Source: Gammaproteobacteria bacterium (GTDB lineage: Bacteria; Pseudomonadota; Gammaproteobacteria; Pseudomonadales; Alcanivoracaceae). Taken from it: DNA of 64,000 bases. A program made the translations under genes and the position numbers. The stretch covers positions 62,001 through 126,000 of the forward strand of contig JAGPVL010000034.1 of assembly GCA_018067045.1 (NCBI GenBank), given 5' to 3'. The notes beneath the pieces were generated by a model. That model was not told where the DNA came from. It did not search any database and saw nothing but the letters and a program-made list of their open reading frames with translations. Numbering within the stretch: the stretch's first letter is position 1; the number at the start of each line of letters is the position of its first letter. Of the stretch, positions 54,601 through 64,000 are shown piece by piece.

Positions 54601-57600
54601 TACTGCCGAGTTGGCTAGCGGCATTGGTGCCGCGGCGCATCGCCGCAGTCGATCCCGTGCCATTCACGAAAACGCCGGCAATTCGATCGTTCTGAAGCTC
54701 AGTCTGCTGTTCAGATTGCAGCGCGCCGTCTGCATTAAGATTATCGCCACGCACCTGTCCACCGACTGTGACGGCAACGCCAGACACAGTGCTGTTTTGC
54801 GTGGTGCGCTGAGCAACCGTATCAACTTTTTCAAGATTGACGTTGGCATTAACACCGCTTTCATCAACGCCAAAGCCACCGCCGGCAAATAGACCATCCT
54901 TGTCGCGGAAATCATTCAGCTGATTAGCAACTAGGTCGCCGCCAATTTGCACATTACCGGCGCCGCCTTCGTCCAGCGCAAGATGCGCGCCGGTTAAGGT
55001 GACGTTGCCACCGGCATCAACGTTAAGCGTGTTTTCCGCATGGATACCACTTTGTTGCCCGGTCACGGCGAAGTTGTCGTGAGACTCTCCGCCGCCGCCT
55101 TGGCCGTTAAGCGACACAACCGTCATGGTATTCAAGCCAGCACTACCGCCCCAGTTTGCACGGCTCGTGGTTTGCGTTTGAGTATCCTGAACACTGGTAA
55201 TATCAATATCATTTTCAACGTCAATATTGACCACACCGGCATCAATATTGGCACCGGCAAGCGACAGGTTTTGAGCGCTGAGCGTGACAGTGTCGCCGCT
55301 AATAGACGCATTGCTGTAAGTCGTCGAAGCAAGACTACTCTGTTCAATATTGCCGTTATATCCAGCCTCAACACCGACGCCCGCACCAGAACCGCCAACG
55401 GAACCCGCGACGGTCAAGCTCACGTCGTTATAAAGTGTTGTGCTGGATTCCTCATAAGTGGACTTCGCCGCTGCAACACGAATATCACCGGCGGAGTTCA
55501 GCGCAACGCTGTTGGCCCGTGGCGTGGTGGCCGCTTCCATTTGACCGGTCTCTTCGTTGTAAACCGGTGGCGCATTAAACTCGACACCGTTGAGTTCAAT
55601 ATCACCACGGGTGGTAGTGATATTGATATCGGAGGCGCTGATATAATTTATATTTTCTGACGTCGAGGCGCTGTGAGACTGAGTATCCGTATTGCGTATC
55701 GTGGCGGAAGCACTCGCTCCAGCTAGATCACCCATTAAAAGATTCGATGCGTCACCAGCGCGCTGAGCAGCCACCCAGCCTTCATCGGTGGTCATGCCCT
55801 CTGCAACTTTGTCGTTCAGCGTATTCTCATGATTGTACGTATCAACCACGGCGCTGTGCGCCTCTGTGGCCACACCAATAAACGTACTATTGTCATGCAC
55901 GGTTGTTTCAGCAGTATCAACGTACTTAGTGGTATTCAATTCGCCGGTCGTAATAGCAATGCTGCTGTTCTCTGCACCAGAAAATGCAACAAGGTTCGCG
56001 CCACCGATATCCACATGACCATCGTTATCTGATTTTCCGGTGGTATCGATATCAAGATTGGTAAAGCCAATATTGGCGTTGTTATACGATTCGGTGCTGG
56101 TCGTTTCGTCGCGATACGTAATGGATAATCCGGTTTTGCCGCTCAACAACTCATCAGAAATCGCTTTACCGCCGTTGACACGCCCCTCGTTTGTGCGATC
56201 TGCGTGGTCAGTGCTCGTGGACGTACCGGCATCCACCTCACCCGACATTGAATCCAACGACACCCATGCCTTAGACCCGCCCAGTGCCGCGCTGCCATCC
56301 ATCGTTAATGACACGCCCGCTTCAGTGCTGTGCTCCTGCGATGTCGATTTAGCGGCAACCATATCAACCGTATCTGCACGCACCGTTAAATCATTAGCAA
56401 GATAATTTCCGCCCACTAACGTCACATTATCGGTGACATCAATAATGGCTGTGTTGGCCACCAAGGTATTGCCGACCTGCGTCGTCCCACTACTTTCCAG
56501 CGTGGTGTGACGACTGCCATTACCCGACAGTAAATCCGACGCCATCTCATGCAAGTCCGTGCTCGCAGTAAGGCTCACTCCAACAACGTTGGTCGTTTGA
56601 TTGTAGGTAGAGCTATCTTCATAGGCCGCGCTGTTAAAATTCTCAGCATTGATCACAACGGTATCAGCAGAGGCCGTTACACCGGTCCAGTTCACGTCGC
56701 CACCGGAAACCATTTGCATCACACCGCCAGAAGACAATACCGAATCAACGTGTCCATTGAGGCTGCCCGATTCTGAGCTGGATTCATGGCCAGCACTCAC
56801 ATTGACCGAGGCACTAACGCCGGCCGAATCTTCCAATGAATGCTCAAGGTTAGCGTTAACCCCAGCCCCGAGACTGACGCCGGTGGTTTGTGATGAAGAG
56901 CTGAAAGATTCCGAGACTTCGGCTGCGGCAATATTGATGTCGCCGTCGGAATGCAAACTCACCAAACTCTCACCAGCAATATCAACGCCTCTCAGATCGA
57001 TTGAGTCGGTGCCTGACAAGCTAACCGAATCGCCGCTGAGTACATTGATATTGTCCTGCACCAAATCATAGGATTCTTGGCTGCTATGGCTTTGCATTGA
57101 CACGGCAATGCCAGCACTTGCGCTGGTATCGGTCTGCTCGGAACTCGTCTGAATGCCCACTGCAAAACCGCTACTCTCTGATGATTCAGAATAACTGTCT
57201 TGGAATTTTGTACTGATGATATCGTTTGCCGCGATGCTCAAAGCACCCGTCGCAACGGTTGGATCCACCGAGGCAAAAAACTCAGCGAAACCCAAACCAT
57301 TCTCTGTGGCATTCTGAATAAAGGCACTAGCATCATCCGATGCCGCCGCGCGCAGCGCAGCAATATCGAGACCAATAGGTGCGGGCTCATAGACCAGCAC
57401 ATCTTCCTGGGCGCCGGACGCGTCTTGAGTGCCACCCAAGGGCTCCCCCTCAGCTGTCGCATCGGCACGATTGAGTACACTGGCATTCATGCCGCCAATA
57501 TCCGCAGTCTGTCCCGCGTTTATGGCTAACGAATTCTCGAAAACCAAATTAGCATTATCATATTGCGTGCCGTCCGCGTTGGCTGAATCAGCGTTAGCAG

Positions 57601-60600
57601 AAATACCAATGCCACCGTTACCAATACTTAAACCCGCGCTCGACGATGTACTACTGGTAGAAGATGAATTCTGCGCAGCGGTAGTAACAAAATTATTGCC
57701 TGCATTAAACACACCGGCTTGAGCATTATAACTACCACCCTCGAGCGAAATGTCATTCGTTGCGTTAACACTCAACAAACCATCCGCGTTAATGCTAGAG
57801 CCAACAGCCTGAGTCACATACTCAGCGCGCGTACTCGTGGAAGAACCAATAAATATTCCACCGGACGAAGACGCGCCAATCCCCGAGGATGCCGATTCGT
57901 ATGTCGTCGAGTTACTTAACGCCAAGGCCTGGGAATTAATATCCTGAGCCTGCATGCCGATACCGCCTAAGCTATCCAACTTCGCGGATACCAGCGTAAT
58001 CGCACCGTTCTCGGCAGCAATATTCATGTCACCGCCGGACGAAAGTTCTGCGGCTAATGCGGTTTGCGTTGTCGTGACGGTGCGCTCATAACCGCTGCTA
58101 AAGAGTCCTGAATAACGTTCCTCTTCCGTTTCGCGACTTTCCAATGCCAACGACGCAACCCGAATGTCACCATTTTCGGAATAGAGGGTCATGTTTCCGC
58201 CTGAATTGACGCTGGCACCAATAATATCAATGCCCTCTGCACCACTCAGCAGCAATGAATTATTCGCCGAAATACTTGCCTCACGTCCGGCTATATCTCG
58301 GTAATTATCTGCACTACCCTCTCGTCTAACGGTTGTTTCATTAATAATACGACCCGCAGTAGAGGCGATCGCCAAGTCACCCGCTTGGATAACGCCATTG
58401 GTATTACGGATATCTTGCTCAGCAATGATCACTGCGGTTTCGCTGACAAGAACATCACCGCCATCATTGATAAAACTGCCGACATCCATTTTCAGATTAT
58501 TCGCGAGAATCTGACCTCCGCTAGAATTTGCTAGGGTTTTCTTAGACAAATACACTTTCGGCGCCAACGCAAGCACACCGCTAATCTGAATATATTCCAA
58601 CCAGACGATATCCTGATCCAATGACGCAATCTGTTCCGGCGTTAACTTTTTCCCAAGTACCAGACCTAAATCCTCTGCCACGTCTACGCCTGCATTCATG
58701 AGGCCGGAAAACTGATCATCTAACTTGGCAAAATCACCAATCAACGCTCGGCCGGTTTGATCCATTATCTGATCAAGCACTAGCTCTTGCTCATACAGCG
58801 CATCCCCAAGGCGAAGCAGATCAGAGCCGTCGTTATTTAACTTCTCAAGCATAAAGTCCGTGCTCAAAGCGTCGTCAGCATCGCGTTGATATTTCGGATT
58901 GGACACATAAAGAAACCGGCGATCCGGCGATATGTTCTCGACGAACAAACCATTGTTTCCAGTCGGCAGGTCATTTATGCCGGGCAACACATTGTCTGCC
59001 CTAGGCGAAGCGCCTTCAGGCGCATCACCTATATTCACGCCATCAGGGCTACCCTCATTACTAAGCTGGTTGAATCCGCCGAAGCTAACTGTGTTACCCC
59101 TGATCGTGCCACCAAGTGATCCAGTGATTCCAAGCTCATAGGTACGCGTTTCACCCGCCACTTCGCGCTCGCCGTTATAAGCGCGGAGAGGCACATATAC
59201 AATCGTATTAACGCAGGCTATATCAATATCAGCGGCGCACTTGATAATGTGGTTATATTTAGTACGGGTCTCCCAGTCTTTAGTAACGACGCTTTCGTTT
59301 GAAAAAGTACTGTTACTATTGAATCCTTCCAGCGATACGTCATTGCCGGAAATTGATCCACCACGATTAGAACCGACATGAGTTCTTATCTCTAATTTGG
59401 CCCCCGCGAGCATTAACGGCACATCAACGTTACCGACGAATTGCTGAGAAAAACTCTGAACTTCCTCCCATTCATCATGCCCCGTATAAGGACCGTCATA
59501 CACAAAATCGCCCGTCTTGTGACTAATAGCCGCGCCGGCATGTGTTTCAACTGAAGTCGAAATATTGTTATCAAAATTCGTCGCATGAACATAAAGATTA
59601 TTGCGGCTTTTAATTTTCCCGGTATTCGTGAAATTGACATTTTTCGACGCTGTATAGGAGTCAGATGTGCACTCCCCGGTATCGGCGTTCATCGCACAGT
59701 CAAATCCCATTGCGATACTGCGGCCTGCCTCTATATCCCCACTATTTGAAATAGTGGCCACCTGTCCGCCCAGCGGCAATGCGCGCAAGACAATGTCCTG
59801 CATCGCATAAAGCGTACCGTAGTTCTCGATATCACCACGTGTGGACACGTCAATACTACCCTGCGTTGAAACCAGTCCAGCGCCGGCATTGTTGGCAAAG
59901 GTGTCGCCCGCTATTTGCGCTCCGTTATTGCCCAGCATAAATCCGGAATTTATGACACGGCCTGTTGCGGATACACTTAACATTCCGTCACTGGAATAGT
60001 CTCCGTCATTTCGGAAAGCGCCTTGCGTCGCAACGGTCAAATCACCTGCCGCGATAACGTATTTATCGACTCCCTGAACAATATCGCCCGTCGCACTGAG
60101 ACTAATCGCTCCTCCAGTACTTTGTGTTTCGATGGCACCGTTATTTTCTAGCTGACCCGATGTGGAATCTAGTTCAATATTTCCTAGCGTGGAGAAAATC
60201 TTATTCGCGTTTGTTATCGACGAAGCGGTAACGGCTATATCACCAGCGGCTGAAATTTCATTATTGTTCGTGACGTGTCCCGCCGCCTCGACTACAACGC
60301 CATCCATCGCGCTAATGGTGCCGGTATTATTAATATTGGCGTCGCCCTGCAAATACACAGAGCTGCCAGCCGCCACTTTCCCGACCTGAGAAATATCACC
60401 ACCTGCCTGGATATCAACCTCAGCCTGCGATGAGCCAATAGTGCCTGCGTTACTAATCGCTTGGTCTGCCAATATTATGGCATCACCCGCTGTCGCAACC
60501 ACAACGCCACTTGCAGCATTGGTGATACTCGCCGCATGCAACGCTATATCATTATCACCCAGAACATTTCCGGCGTTAGTTAAGTTACCTGCCACACTAA

Positions 60601-61585
60601 GATCAACATCATTGCGGGCGTAAATCGTGCCGGAGTTTTCTAACGTTGCCCCCCCATTAACGACAATATTATTCTCAGCACTCAGCCTTCCCGAAATGAT
60701 TAACTGCCCACTGGCATCAATGGTGACATCAGACAACGACGCACCAATTTCACCGCGATTGTTCACGCCCACGCCGGATTCATTACTAATCAGGTGGATT
60801 TTATTGGCGTACATGCCACCTAGCGAAGCGACATCAATACCGACGGCAGCTGCCGCACCGGCGCCACCTATCGGACTAACATTGAGGTCTTCATAACCAA
60901 CTTCGTTACGGCCAGCAATTGCATTTAAATTATTCGCCCAGATCGGGCCTTGTACGTCGAGTAACTGAGAGATCAGATCAAGCTGCAACGTATCCGCTGC
61001 GTTTAATCCATTGGCACCAATGGTAATATCGCCACCGGTTACACGGAATGCTTCAAGGCTGCCTGCGCCACCGAAGAGGGGACGCCCCGTGGTGAGCACG
61101 CCACGGGAGGTATTAATAAAACCACAGCCATTGCAGGTAATACCATTTGGGTTGGCAACCACGACTTCAGCCCGACTGCCAATCACTTCGATATCGCCAT
61201 TGAGATCGCTTCGGCGCGTGCTCGTCACTTCATTCAAGATGACTCTAGCGGCACCAGAACCAATCAGATTAGGGTTAGCGCCAATGATGTCTCCTCGGCT
61301 AGAAGAGACCGCCGAGTTAGCAACACTGTGATTATTCAAGAACACGCCGTTGGCGCCGGTACTGAACTCAGTGTACTCATTGCGCGATACCCCCCCTGCA
61401 CTGGGGGTGGTGATATGCACCAACGGTGCCCCACTCGCTGCAGAATCCACCGTCGGCCGATGGCTCCCTGCACTCGGGTCAGCAATGATGTCTGCCACCG
61501 CGAAGATTGGCTGAAAACTCAACCAAAAAACCAACCAGCCTGAAACAGACCGCTTAACCCATGTATTTTTTCTTATACTTTCCAT
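51683..61585 (-). CDS. Two-partner secretion exoprotein (filamentous haemagglutinin/TpsA) with a C80-like protease domain
   Basis: A protein of 3,300 residues. Signal region: VSGWLVFWLSFQPIFAVADI. The TPS secretion domain (about 30-290) has the hallmarks NPNLI (104-108) and NPNGITCNGCGF (145-156). A very long beta-helix-type repeat region follows, rich in G/S/N/T, then a Q/T/P linker (about 2,364-2,384). Near the C-terminus a clan CD protease-like module is seen: NVLVVMGDSN, then VRVNVVGHGS with H2833, then VGLVACGTC with C2873. The H-C spacing of 40 fits C80-type (MARTX/toxin-type) or caspase-like folds. About 420 residues of unknown function follow. tpsB lies 46 nt upstream. No adjacent small immunity gene is seen. 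Confidence 0.93.
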   Translation of the reverse strand: MESIRKNTWVKRSVSGWLVFWLSFQPIFAVADIIADPSAGSHRPTVDSAASGAPLVHITTPSAGGVSRNEYTEFSTGANGVFLNNHSVANSAVSSSRGDIIGANPNLIGSGAARVILNEVTSTRRSDLNGDIEVIGSRAEVVVANPNGITCNGCGFINTSRGVLTTGRPLFGGAGSLEAFRVTGGDITIGANGLNAADTLQLDLISQLLDVQGPIWANNLNAIAGRNEVGYEDLNVSPIGGAGAAAAVGIDVASLGGMYANKIHLISNESGVGVNNRGEIGASLSDVTIDASGQLIISGRLSAENNIVVNGGATLENSGTIYARNDVDLSVAGNLTNAGNVLGDNDIALHAASITNAASGVVVATAGDAIILADQAISNAGTIGSSQAEVDIQAGGDISQVGKVAAGSSVYLQGDANINNTGTISAMDGVVVEAAGHVTNNNEISAAGDIAVTASSITNANKIFSTLGNIELDSTSGQLENNGAIETQSTGGAISLSATGDIVQGVDKYVIAAGDLTVATQGAFRNDGDYSSDGMLSVSATGRVINSGFMLGNNGAQIAGDTFANNAGAGLVSTQGSIDVSTRGDIENYGTLYAMQDIVLRALPLGGQVATISNSGDIEAGRSIAMGFDCAMNADTGECTSDSYTASKNVNFTNTGKIKSRNNLYVHATNFDNNISTSVETHAGAAISHKTGDFVYDGPYTGHDEWEEVQSFSQQFVGNVDVPLMLAGAKLEIRTHVGSNRGGSISGNDVSLEGFNSNSTFSNESVVTKDWETRTKYNHIIKCAADIDIACVNTIVYVPLRAYNGEREVAGETRTYELGITGSLGGTIRGNTVSFGGFNQLSNEGSPDGVNIGDAPEGASPRADNVLPGINDLPTGNNGLFVENISPDRRFLYVSNPKYQRDADDALSTDFMLEKLNNDGSDLLRLGDALYEQELVLDQIMDQTGRALIGDFAKLDDQFSGLMNAGVDVAEDLGLVLGKKLTPEQIASLDQDIVWLEYIQISGVLALAPKVYLSKKTLANSSGGQILANNLKMDVGSFINDGGDVLVSETAVIIAEQDIRNTNGVIQAGDLAIASTAGRIINETTVRREGSADNYRDIAGREASISANNSLLLSGAEGIDIIGASVNSGGNMTLYSENGDIRVASLALESRETEEERYSGLFSSGYERTVTTTQTALAAELSSGGDMNIAAENGAITLVSAKLDSLGGIGMQAQDINSQALALSNSTTYESASSGIGASSSGGIFIGSSTSTRAEYVTQAVGSSINADGLLSVNATNDISLEGGSYNAQAGVFNAGNNFVTTAAQNSSSTSSTSSSAGLSIGNGGIGISANADSANADGTQYDNANLVFENSLAINAGQTADIGGMNASVLNRADATAEGEPLGGTQDASGAQEDVLVYEPAPIGLDIAALRAAASDDASAFIQNATENGLGFAEFFASVDPTVATGALSIAANDIISTKFQDSYSESSESSGFAVGIQTSSEQTDTSASAGIAVSMQSHSSQESYDLVQDNINVLSGDSVSLSGTDSIDLRGVDIAGESLVSLHSDGDINIAAAEVSESFSSSSQTTGVSLGAGVNANLEHSLEDSAGVSASVNVSAGHESSSESGSLNGHVDSVLSSGGVMQMVSGGDVNWTGVTASADTVVINAENFNSAAYEDSSTYNQTTNVVGVSLTASTDLHEMASDLLSGNGSRHTTLESSGTTQVGNTLVANTAIIDVTDNVTLVGGNYLANDLTVRADTVDMVAAKSTSQEHSTEAGVSLTMDGSAALGGSKAWVSLDSMSGEVDAGTSTSTDHADRTNEGRVNGGKAISDELLSGKTGLSITYRDETTSTESYNNANIGFTNLDIDTTGKSDNDGHVDIGGANLVAFSGAENSSIAITTGELNTTKYVDTAETTVHDNSTFIGVATEAHSAVVDTYNHENTLNDKVAEGMTTDEGWVAAQRAGDASNLLMGDLAGASASATIRNTDTQSHSASTSENINYISASDINITTTRGDIELNGVEFNAPPVYNEETGQMEAATTPRANSVALNSAGDIRVAAAKSTYEESSTTLYNDVSLTVAGSVGGSGAGVGVEAGYNGNIEQSSLASTTYSNASISGDTVTLSAQNLSLAGANIDAGVVNIDVENDIDITSVQDTQTQTTSRANWGGSAGLNTMTVVSLNGQGGGGESHDNFAVTGQQSGIHAENTLNVDAGGNVTLTGAHLALDEGGAGNVQIGGDLVANQLNDFRDKDGLFAGGGFGVDESGVNANVNLEKVDTVAQRTTQNSTVSGVAVTVGGQVRGDNLNADGALQSEQQTELQNDRIAGVFVNGTGSTAAMRRGTNAASQLGSSASRQVGQVTQRAGEAIQQLRSSSENNSTRPAPLAGAQTPTQAPTQTTTQTTTQTATLYRPLGDGDGQQQTAQTSGHWIGGEPVLEGSTPVEHSYITGTTMNIQHGDSATLAQRADAVANWGATERQIAMDARQALTDTQSPTFQQSSHMVHEQRGDLKGFVDQQNSPKQAADDMARVTTGNRRQDGKQEYMELMDLMVQGKEGPLTKEQSALGVQAAAAGHQIMRETRAKDAGQKPRRVDAKREIVDGKTSHPTVTRTGVDLSKDLGTQARGRAGVPVMTGTSGTSSDVVSSHLAAVQRNGTATVESGFNARGLTEQQAKTAVKDMTMAWMRTGEFSQTMKGNIERKLQKDGDKLIAGRNGDETTVQSHSYSEISTAVDLTLSGRTDDAAINRSVADAKNRLAEVKETQTGAKKSAEKKSKIRAFMNFWAGSKEPNSQYDQNVLVVMGDSNGKVDKTVMDSAHDLKKKNPDNIVIVYANADGSGFRGDDLSNLSGNVRVNVVGHGSNVRQKNPAKLASMVEAIGKTMNENGERAEIKRVGLVACGTCMDKGDASYGKELTEALYDRGLTPDVAERTHTMQVNEDGTKTSFTGGKQAPKKIVYRARDGEIQRDVFDAKHVDNKVVGSKLSKKRVVVGDDINHVKRQSLSRQVKKPISYAEIQGNKSYVRNRKEFKDPKNSIVILRDKLGKQSPLFKGRQSYSRKGMSREITRIMVEDAIAHPNSMSPEDRIMVEKYKLDKNDLKLQKYGVERTHVNANGQVATQITDYVSNYLAGSYEFRAGMVVHMKKYAIAHGLSDTEVHGIPGTKASRFSDRFKSLSDNLVDLKRHVDTANKVEEKKKWELAMQRAMTAMLQELVPSVADQPGNLRFGRSQHAQHDKADTGGELKVVSNSEQGSLWDGRVVMRRDSKLSLLKREDTLRSGAIKEILLQGAKDDYGDEGIAISSTTRPVHRETNLPTGSSVVSMPVVPMQ
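54435..54492. repeat. 12-bp tandem repeat in the tpsA-type gene
   Basis: About five copies of a 12-bp unit (TGTCTGAGTTGT-like) encode a Q/T/P-rich linker before the C-terminal region. The unit length keeps the reading frame, so copy changes would alter linker length only. Confidence 0.7.
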
Positions 61586-61631
61586 GTCTTACCCCAGTGA
61601 AGTACCTTGGCTTTAACTCACCCAACCCACT

Positions 61632-63356
61632 TTAAAAATATGTCGACACGCTGAAGCCAAAATTGGCACCACTCACATCGAAATCCTTCGGCTGATACAC
61701 CGGCAAGCCGACAAAAAAATCGTAATTAGCGCGATACAATGCGCCCCTGGCGCCTACATAAGCGCCAACCAAACTGTTGCCGACATTTTCATCCGTTGCC
61801 GGACCTGACAGCGTGCCGGCATCTAAACCAACGATGCCAGTACAACGACAAAGCGCTGACCTGGCACTAAGCTGATTCCGTAGATAGGCGCCCTTATCCG
61901 CTGAAAGCGTATCTTCGTCACCAAAGCCTCTAACGCTATAGCGATCACCGATGGCGAAAAATTCAGATCCAAACAAAATGTCTTTGGTGTATTGAGCACG
62001 CACGGTGCCAAGGTAACTGATCGGTTTACCGAACAAGGAAAGCGGCCGCGAATAAGAGATGTCGAGAGTCTGAAGGCTATACCGTCGAGTCGCATCCGAT
62101 GACGTTTGTCCGGCAGGATCATCATCTGCTCTGAACCAAGGCACGCCCCAGCGACTTGCCAGCACGATGTCGAGGCTAGCCTGACCGAAGTAAGTACGCT
62201 GACGATAGCCCGCCTCCAAAGATGACCGACTGCTGCGCTGTACTAGGATTTCTAGATCATTCAGATAGGCTCTAGCGCTGCGGTTCGCGACTTTCGCGTA
62301 CAGTTCAATTTTTTGCTTTTTATTGCGATAAATAACGCGCGTCGACTTGACCGAGACAGACTGGGTTTCGCCACTGGAGACCAGATCGCCACGAAAACCG
62401 AACAGCTGCCTGTACTCCGATATACCGGCGGAGGCCTGATGCGTCCAATAACCATACGGCACGGTATAGCTGACATCGCCCCCGCGCGTATCCACATCTG
62501 TCGTTGAATCCAAATCAGAAAAGGTGTTTAACGCCAGTTGATCAGCAATGCGTAGCGGGTTATCCAGCAATGCCCCCACGCGCGCTATATGCTTCCCGGT
62601 TGAATCCACCCCCGCATCATCAACACTGATGTTGACGTGCCACGGCTTTTGCCTCTCCAGCGTCAGCATGACATCCGATCGCGCCAGCTTGTCTAGGCTG
62701 GGCACCAGTTGCATGGTCACGTCGAAGCTCGCCAGCCGTTTAACTTGCTCAAGCCCCTGCTCTAGCTCACGCAAGTTGAGAACATCTCCCTGCGACACCG
62801 GAAACGTAAACGTAGGGATCAGCCTACCGCTATCGCCGCGGATGATAATGTTGTCGACAAACCCCGGAATCAAATTGATGCTGAGCGTGCCAGAACGCAT
62901 ATCTTGCTGCGACAAATAGAAACGCGTCGTGGTGTACCCTTGGGAAATAACTGCCGCCATCAGCTCGTTAAGCAACCGCCCTATCGTTCCCTGACCAATG
63001 CACCGGCCCTGATATCGATCAGTCACATCCTCTAGGAAAGAGAAATGCCGCTTAATCAGCTTTTCGGGGGAATTGCCCTTAGCTAACGGCACCGACGCTG
63101 GAATAACGAGTCGAACAGTATGAATATCAAAACACGGCTGATCCGCGCCAATCGGCGCATCCGGCTCTGCAGGGATGACCACGTCCTCAGGCAGCGTGAC
63201 GTTGGGCTCCTCCAAACGGTTCTGCCGCTCAATATCCACGGCCCTATCTCGCTCCCGGCGCTCAACGTCATTGAGACTCTGCTGCCCCAACGCAATGCCC
63301 GGCACAATAGAAACAAAAGCAGACAGAGCCACTAATACCTGTAAGAATTTTCCCAC
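61632..63356 (-). CDS. Two-partner secretion translocator (TpsB, FhaC/ShlB family)
   Basis: A protein of 574 residues starting at GTG 63356. Signal peptide LVALSAFVSIVPGIALG. Two POTRA-like domains (about 75-240: CFDIHTVRLVIPASVPLAKG, YTTTRFYLSQQDMRSGTLSI), then a 16-strand barrel region ending in the expected aromatic (SVSTYF). The conserved motif region FAIGDRYSVRGFGDEDTLSA (loop 6 VRGY-type) is present. It exports the TpsA protein encoded 46 nt downstream. Divergent from the partial membrane gene at the right edge. Confidence 0.95.
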   Translation of the reverse strand: MGKFLQVLVALSAFVSIVPGIALGQQSLNDVERRERDRAVDIERQNRLEEPNVTLPEDVVIPAEPDAPIGADQPCFDIHTVRLVIPASVPLAKGNSPEKLIKRHFSFLEDVTDRYQGRCIGQGTIGRLLNELMAAVISQGYTTTRFYLSQQDMRSGTLSINLIPGFVDNIIIRGDSGRLIPTFTFPVSQGDVLNLRELEQGLEQVKRLASFDVTMQLVPSLDKLARSDVMLTLERQKPWHVNISVDDAGVDSTGKHIARVGALLDNPLRIADQLALNTFSDLDSTTDVDTRGGDVSYTVPYGYWTHQASAGISEYRQLFGFRGDLVSSGETQSVSVKSTRVIYRNKKQKIELYAKVANRSARAYLNDLEILVQRSSRSSLEAGYRQRTYFGQASLDIVLASRWGVPWFRADDDPAGQTSSDATRRYSLQTLDISYSRPLSLFGKPISYLGTVRAQYTKDILFGSEFFAIGDRYSVRGFGDEDTLSADKGAYLRNQLSARSALCRCTGIVGLDAGTLSGPATDENVGNSLVGAYVGARGALYRANYDFFVGLPVYQPKDFDVSGANFGFSVSTYF

Positions 63357-63443
63357 CCAAACGTCCCTGTATTTTCGCCAAAGGCGACTATAGAAGCAGT
63401 AGACGTCGTAACAGTAGTCCTAATGGATGATTGACAGATACGT

Positions 63444-64000
63444 ATGAATAATGCTGATACATCGCTAAACAGTCCGTCGGGCAATATGCAAAGTAATATA
63501 CGCCGCGCGCAACTTGAAAATATTCTGGCGCAAAGTAAAACAACTGGCTTACTCAATATAGGCGCGACGCTGGTCACGATGCAGGTCATCAGCAACGGCG
63601 GTCATACTGTCCCAGCCATACTGTGGGGCTGCCTGAACATCGCCATTATTCTCAGTCGCATTGTACTAACCCATCGCGCCAATCAAGGCCCTGTCACAAA
63701 CCAAACCCTGAATCATCAGCTGAGAATTTTGCTCTTCACTCTATTTCTCTCTGGTTTGGCCTGGGGCACGGCATCGGCGACCTTAATTTATTCGTCAGAC
63801 CCTGATTACTACATCTTTATGTGTATTGTCATCGCGGGGCTGTGCGGCGGCGCTATGCCTGCGTTAGCGCCGTACCTTCCCGCATTTGTTGCCTTTATTG
63901 TGCCGGCAGTGTCACTGCTCACATTTTCACTCTTCTACTCTGGGCTGACGTCTGCAGGCGTCCTCGCAACAATCTACCTTCCCGGCATGATCATTCTGGG
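63444..64000 (+). CDS. Membrane protein, N-terminal part (truncated by the window)
   Basis: An open frame from ATG 63444 continues to the window edge: 185 codons read. After a soluble 35-residue start there are five or six membrane helices (LLNIGATLVTMQVISNGGHT, LRILLFTLFLSGLAWGTASA, IFMCIVIAGLCGGAMPALAP, AFVAFIVPAVSLLTFSLFYS). This resembles the membrane sensor portion of GGDEF/EAL or hybrid kinase proteins, but the signalling domains would lie outside the window. Divergent from tpsB. Confidence 0.75.
   Translation, partial: MNNADTSLNSPSGNMQSNIRRAQLENILAQSKTTGLLNIGATLVTMQVISNGGHTVPAILWGCLNIAIILSRIVLTHRANQGPVTNQTLNHQLRILLFTLFLSGLAWGTASATLIYSSDPDYYIFMCIVIAGLCGGAMPALAPYLPAFVAFIVPAVSLLTFSLFYSGLTSAGVLATIYLPGMIIL

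Noticed and set aside
51683-61585. Contact-dependent inhibition toxin CdiA
   Set aside because: No VENN/pretoxin boundary seen, no small immunity gene downstream, and the C-terminal region carries a protease-like module instead.
1-64000. CRISPR arrays, tRNA or rRNA genes
   Set aside because: I saw no regularly spaced repeats and no cloverleaf or rRNA signatures while reading through.

Overview
The window looks like chromosomal DNA from a free-living, probably marine, gammaproteobacterium. This rests on a CreBCD system, a full urtABCDE-urease operon, several secreted lipases/esterases each beside an AraC-type regulator, an MpaB/DUF2236 oxygenase-like protein and a large two-partner secretion exoprotein. 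The species cannot be named from sequence alone. The backbone has mid-range GC. Positions 1-4,310 are visibly AT-rich, and about 15,000-32,000 is visibly GC-rich, so both look acquired.

Layout. 1-4,310 (minus strand): a tightly coupled operon of a DNA methyltransferase, a phosphoribosyltransferase-like (PRTase-CE-like) protein and a large P-loop ATPase that runs off the left edge; this is the best candidate for an unusual defence or conflict system. 4,311-9,603: accessory genes (a frameshifted solute-binding-protein remnant, an HNH nuclease, a nucleotidyltransferase/HTH pair, a SWIM zinc-finger protein, an orphan XRE regulator). About 9,796-10,083 is an inverted-repeat element. 10,265-14,388: creB-creC-creD and a DUF457-type membrane hydrolase.

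14,405-32,457 is an island bounded by two 318-bp direct copies of the 3' end of the DUF457 gene. Its minus strand carries porin-urtABCDE-ureDABC-ureE-(small ORF)-ureFG for urea uptake and hydrolysis, followed by a likely ORF-less group II intron. Divergently it encodes a sensor kinase fused to an NCS1-type transporter, plus a LuxR-type response regulator. The insertion separated the hydrolase gene from a mepA-like murein endopeptidase gene that was probably translationally coupled to it.

32,756-51,509: the mepA-like gene, two paralogous lipoproteins, an operon of unknown role (cupredoxin-like protein, degenerate GGDEF-EAL protein, DUF3034 protein, lipoprotein globin), then secreted lipases/esterases with AraC regulators, rlmA, and an MpaB-like gene. 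51,683-63,356 (minus): a TpsB/TpsA pair in which the 3,300-residue exoprotein carries a C80-like cysteine protease domain near its C-terminus. The right edge has the start of a membrane protein gene. I saw no tRNA, rRNA, CRISPR array, integrase or intact transposase.
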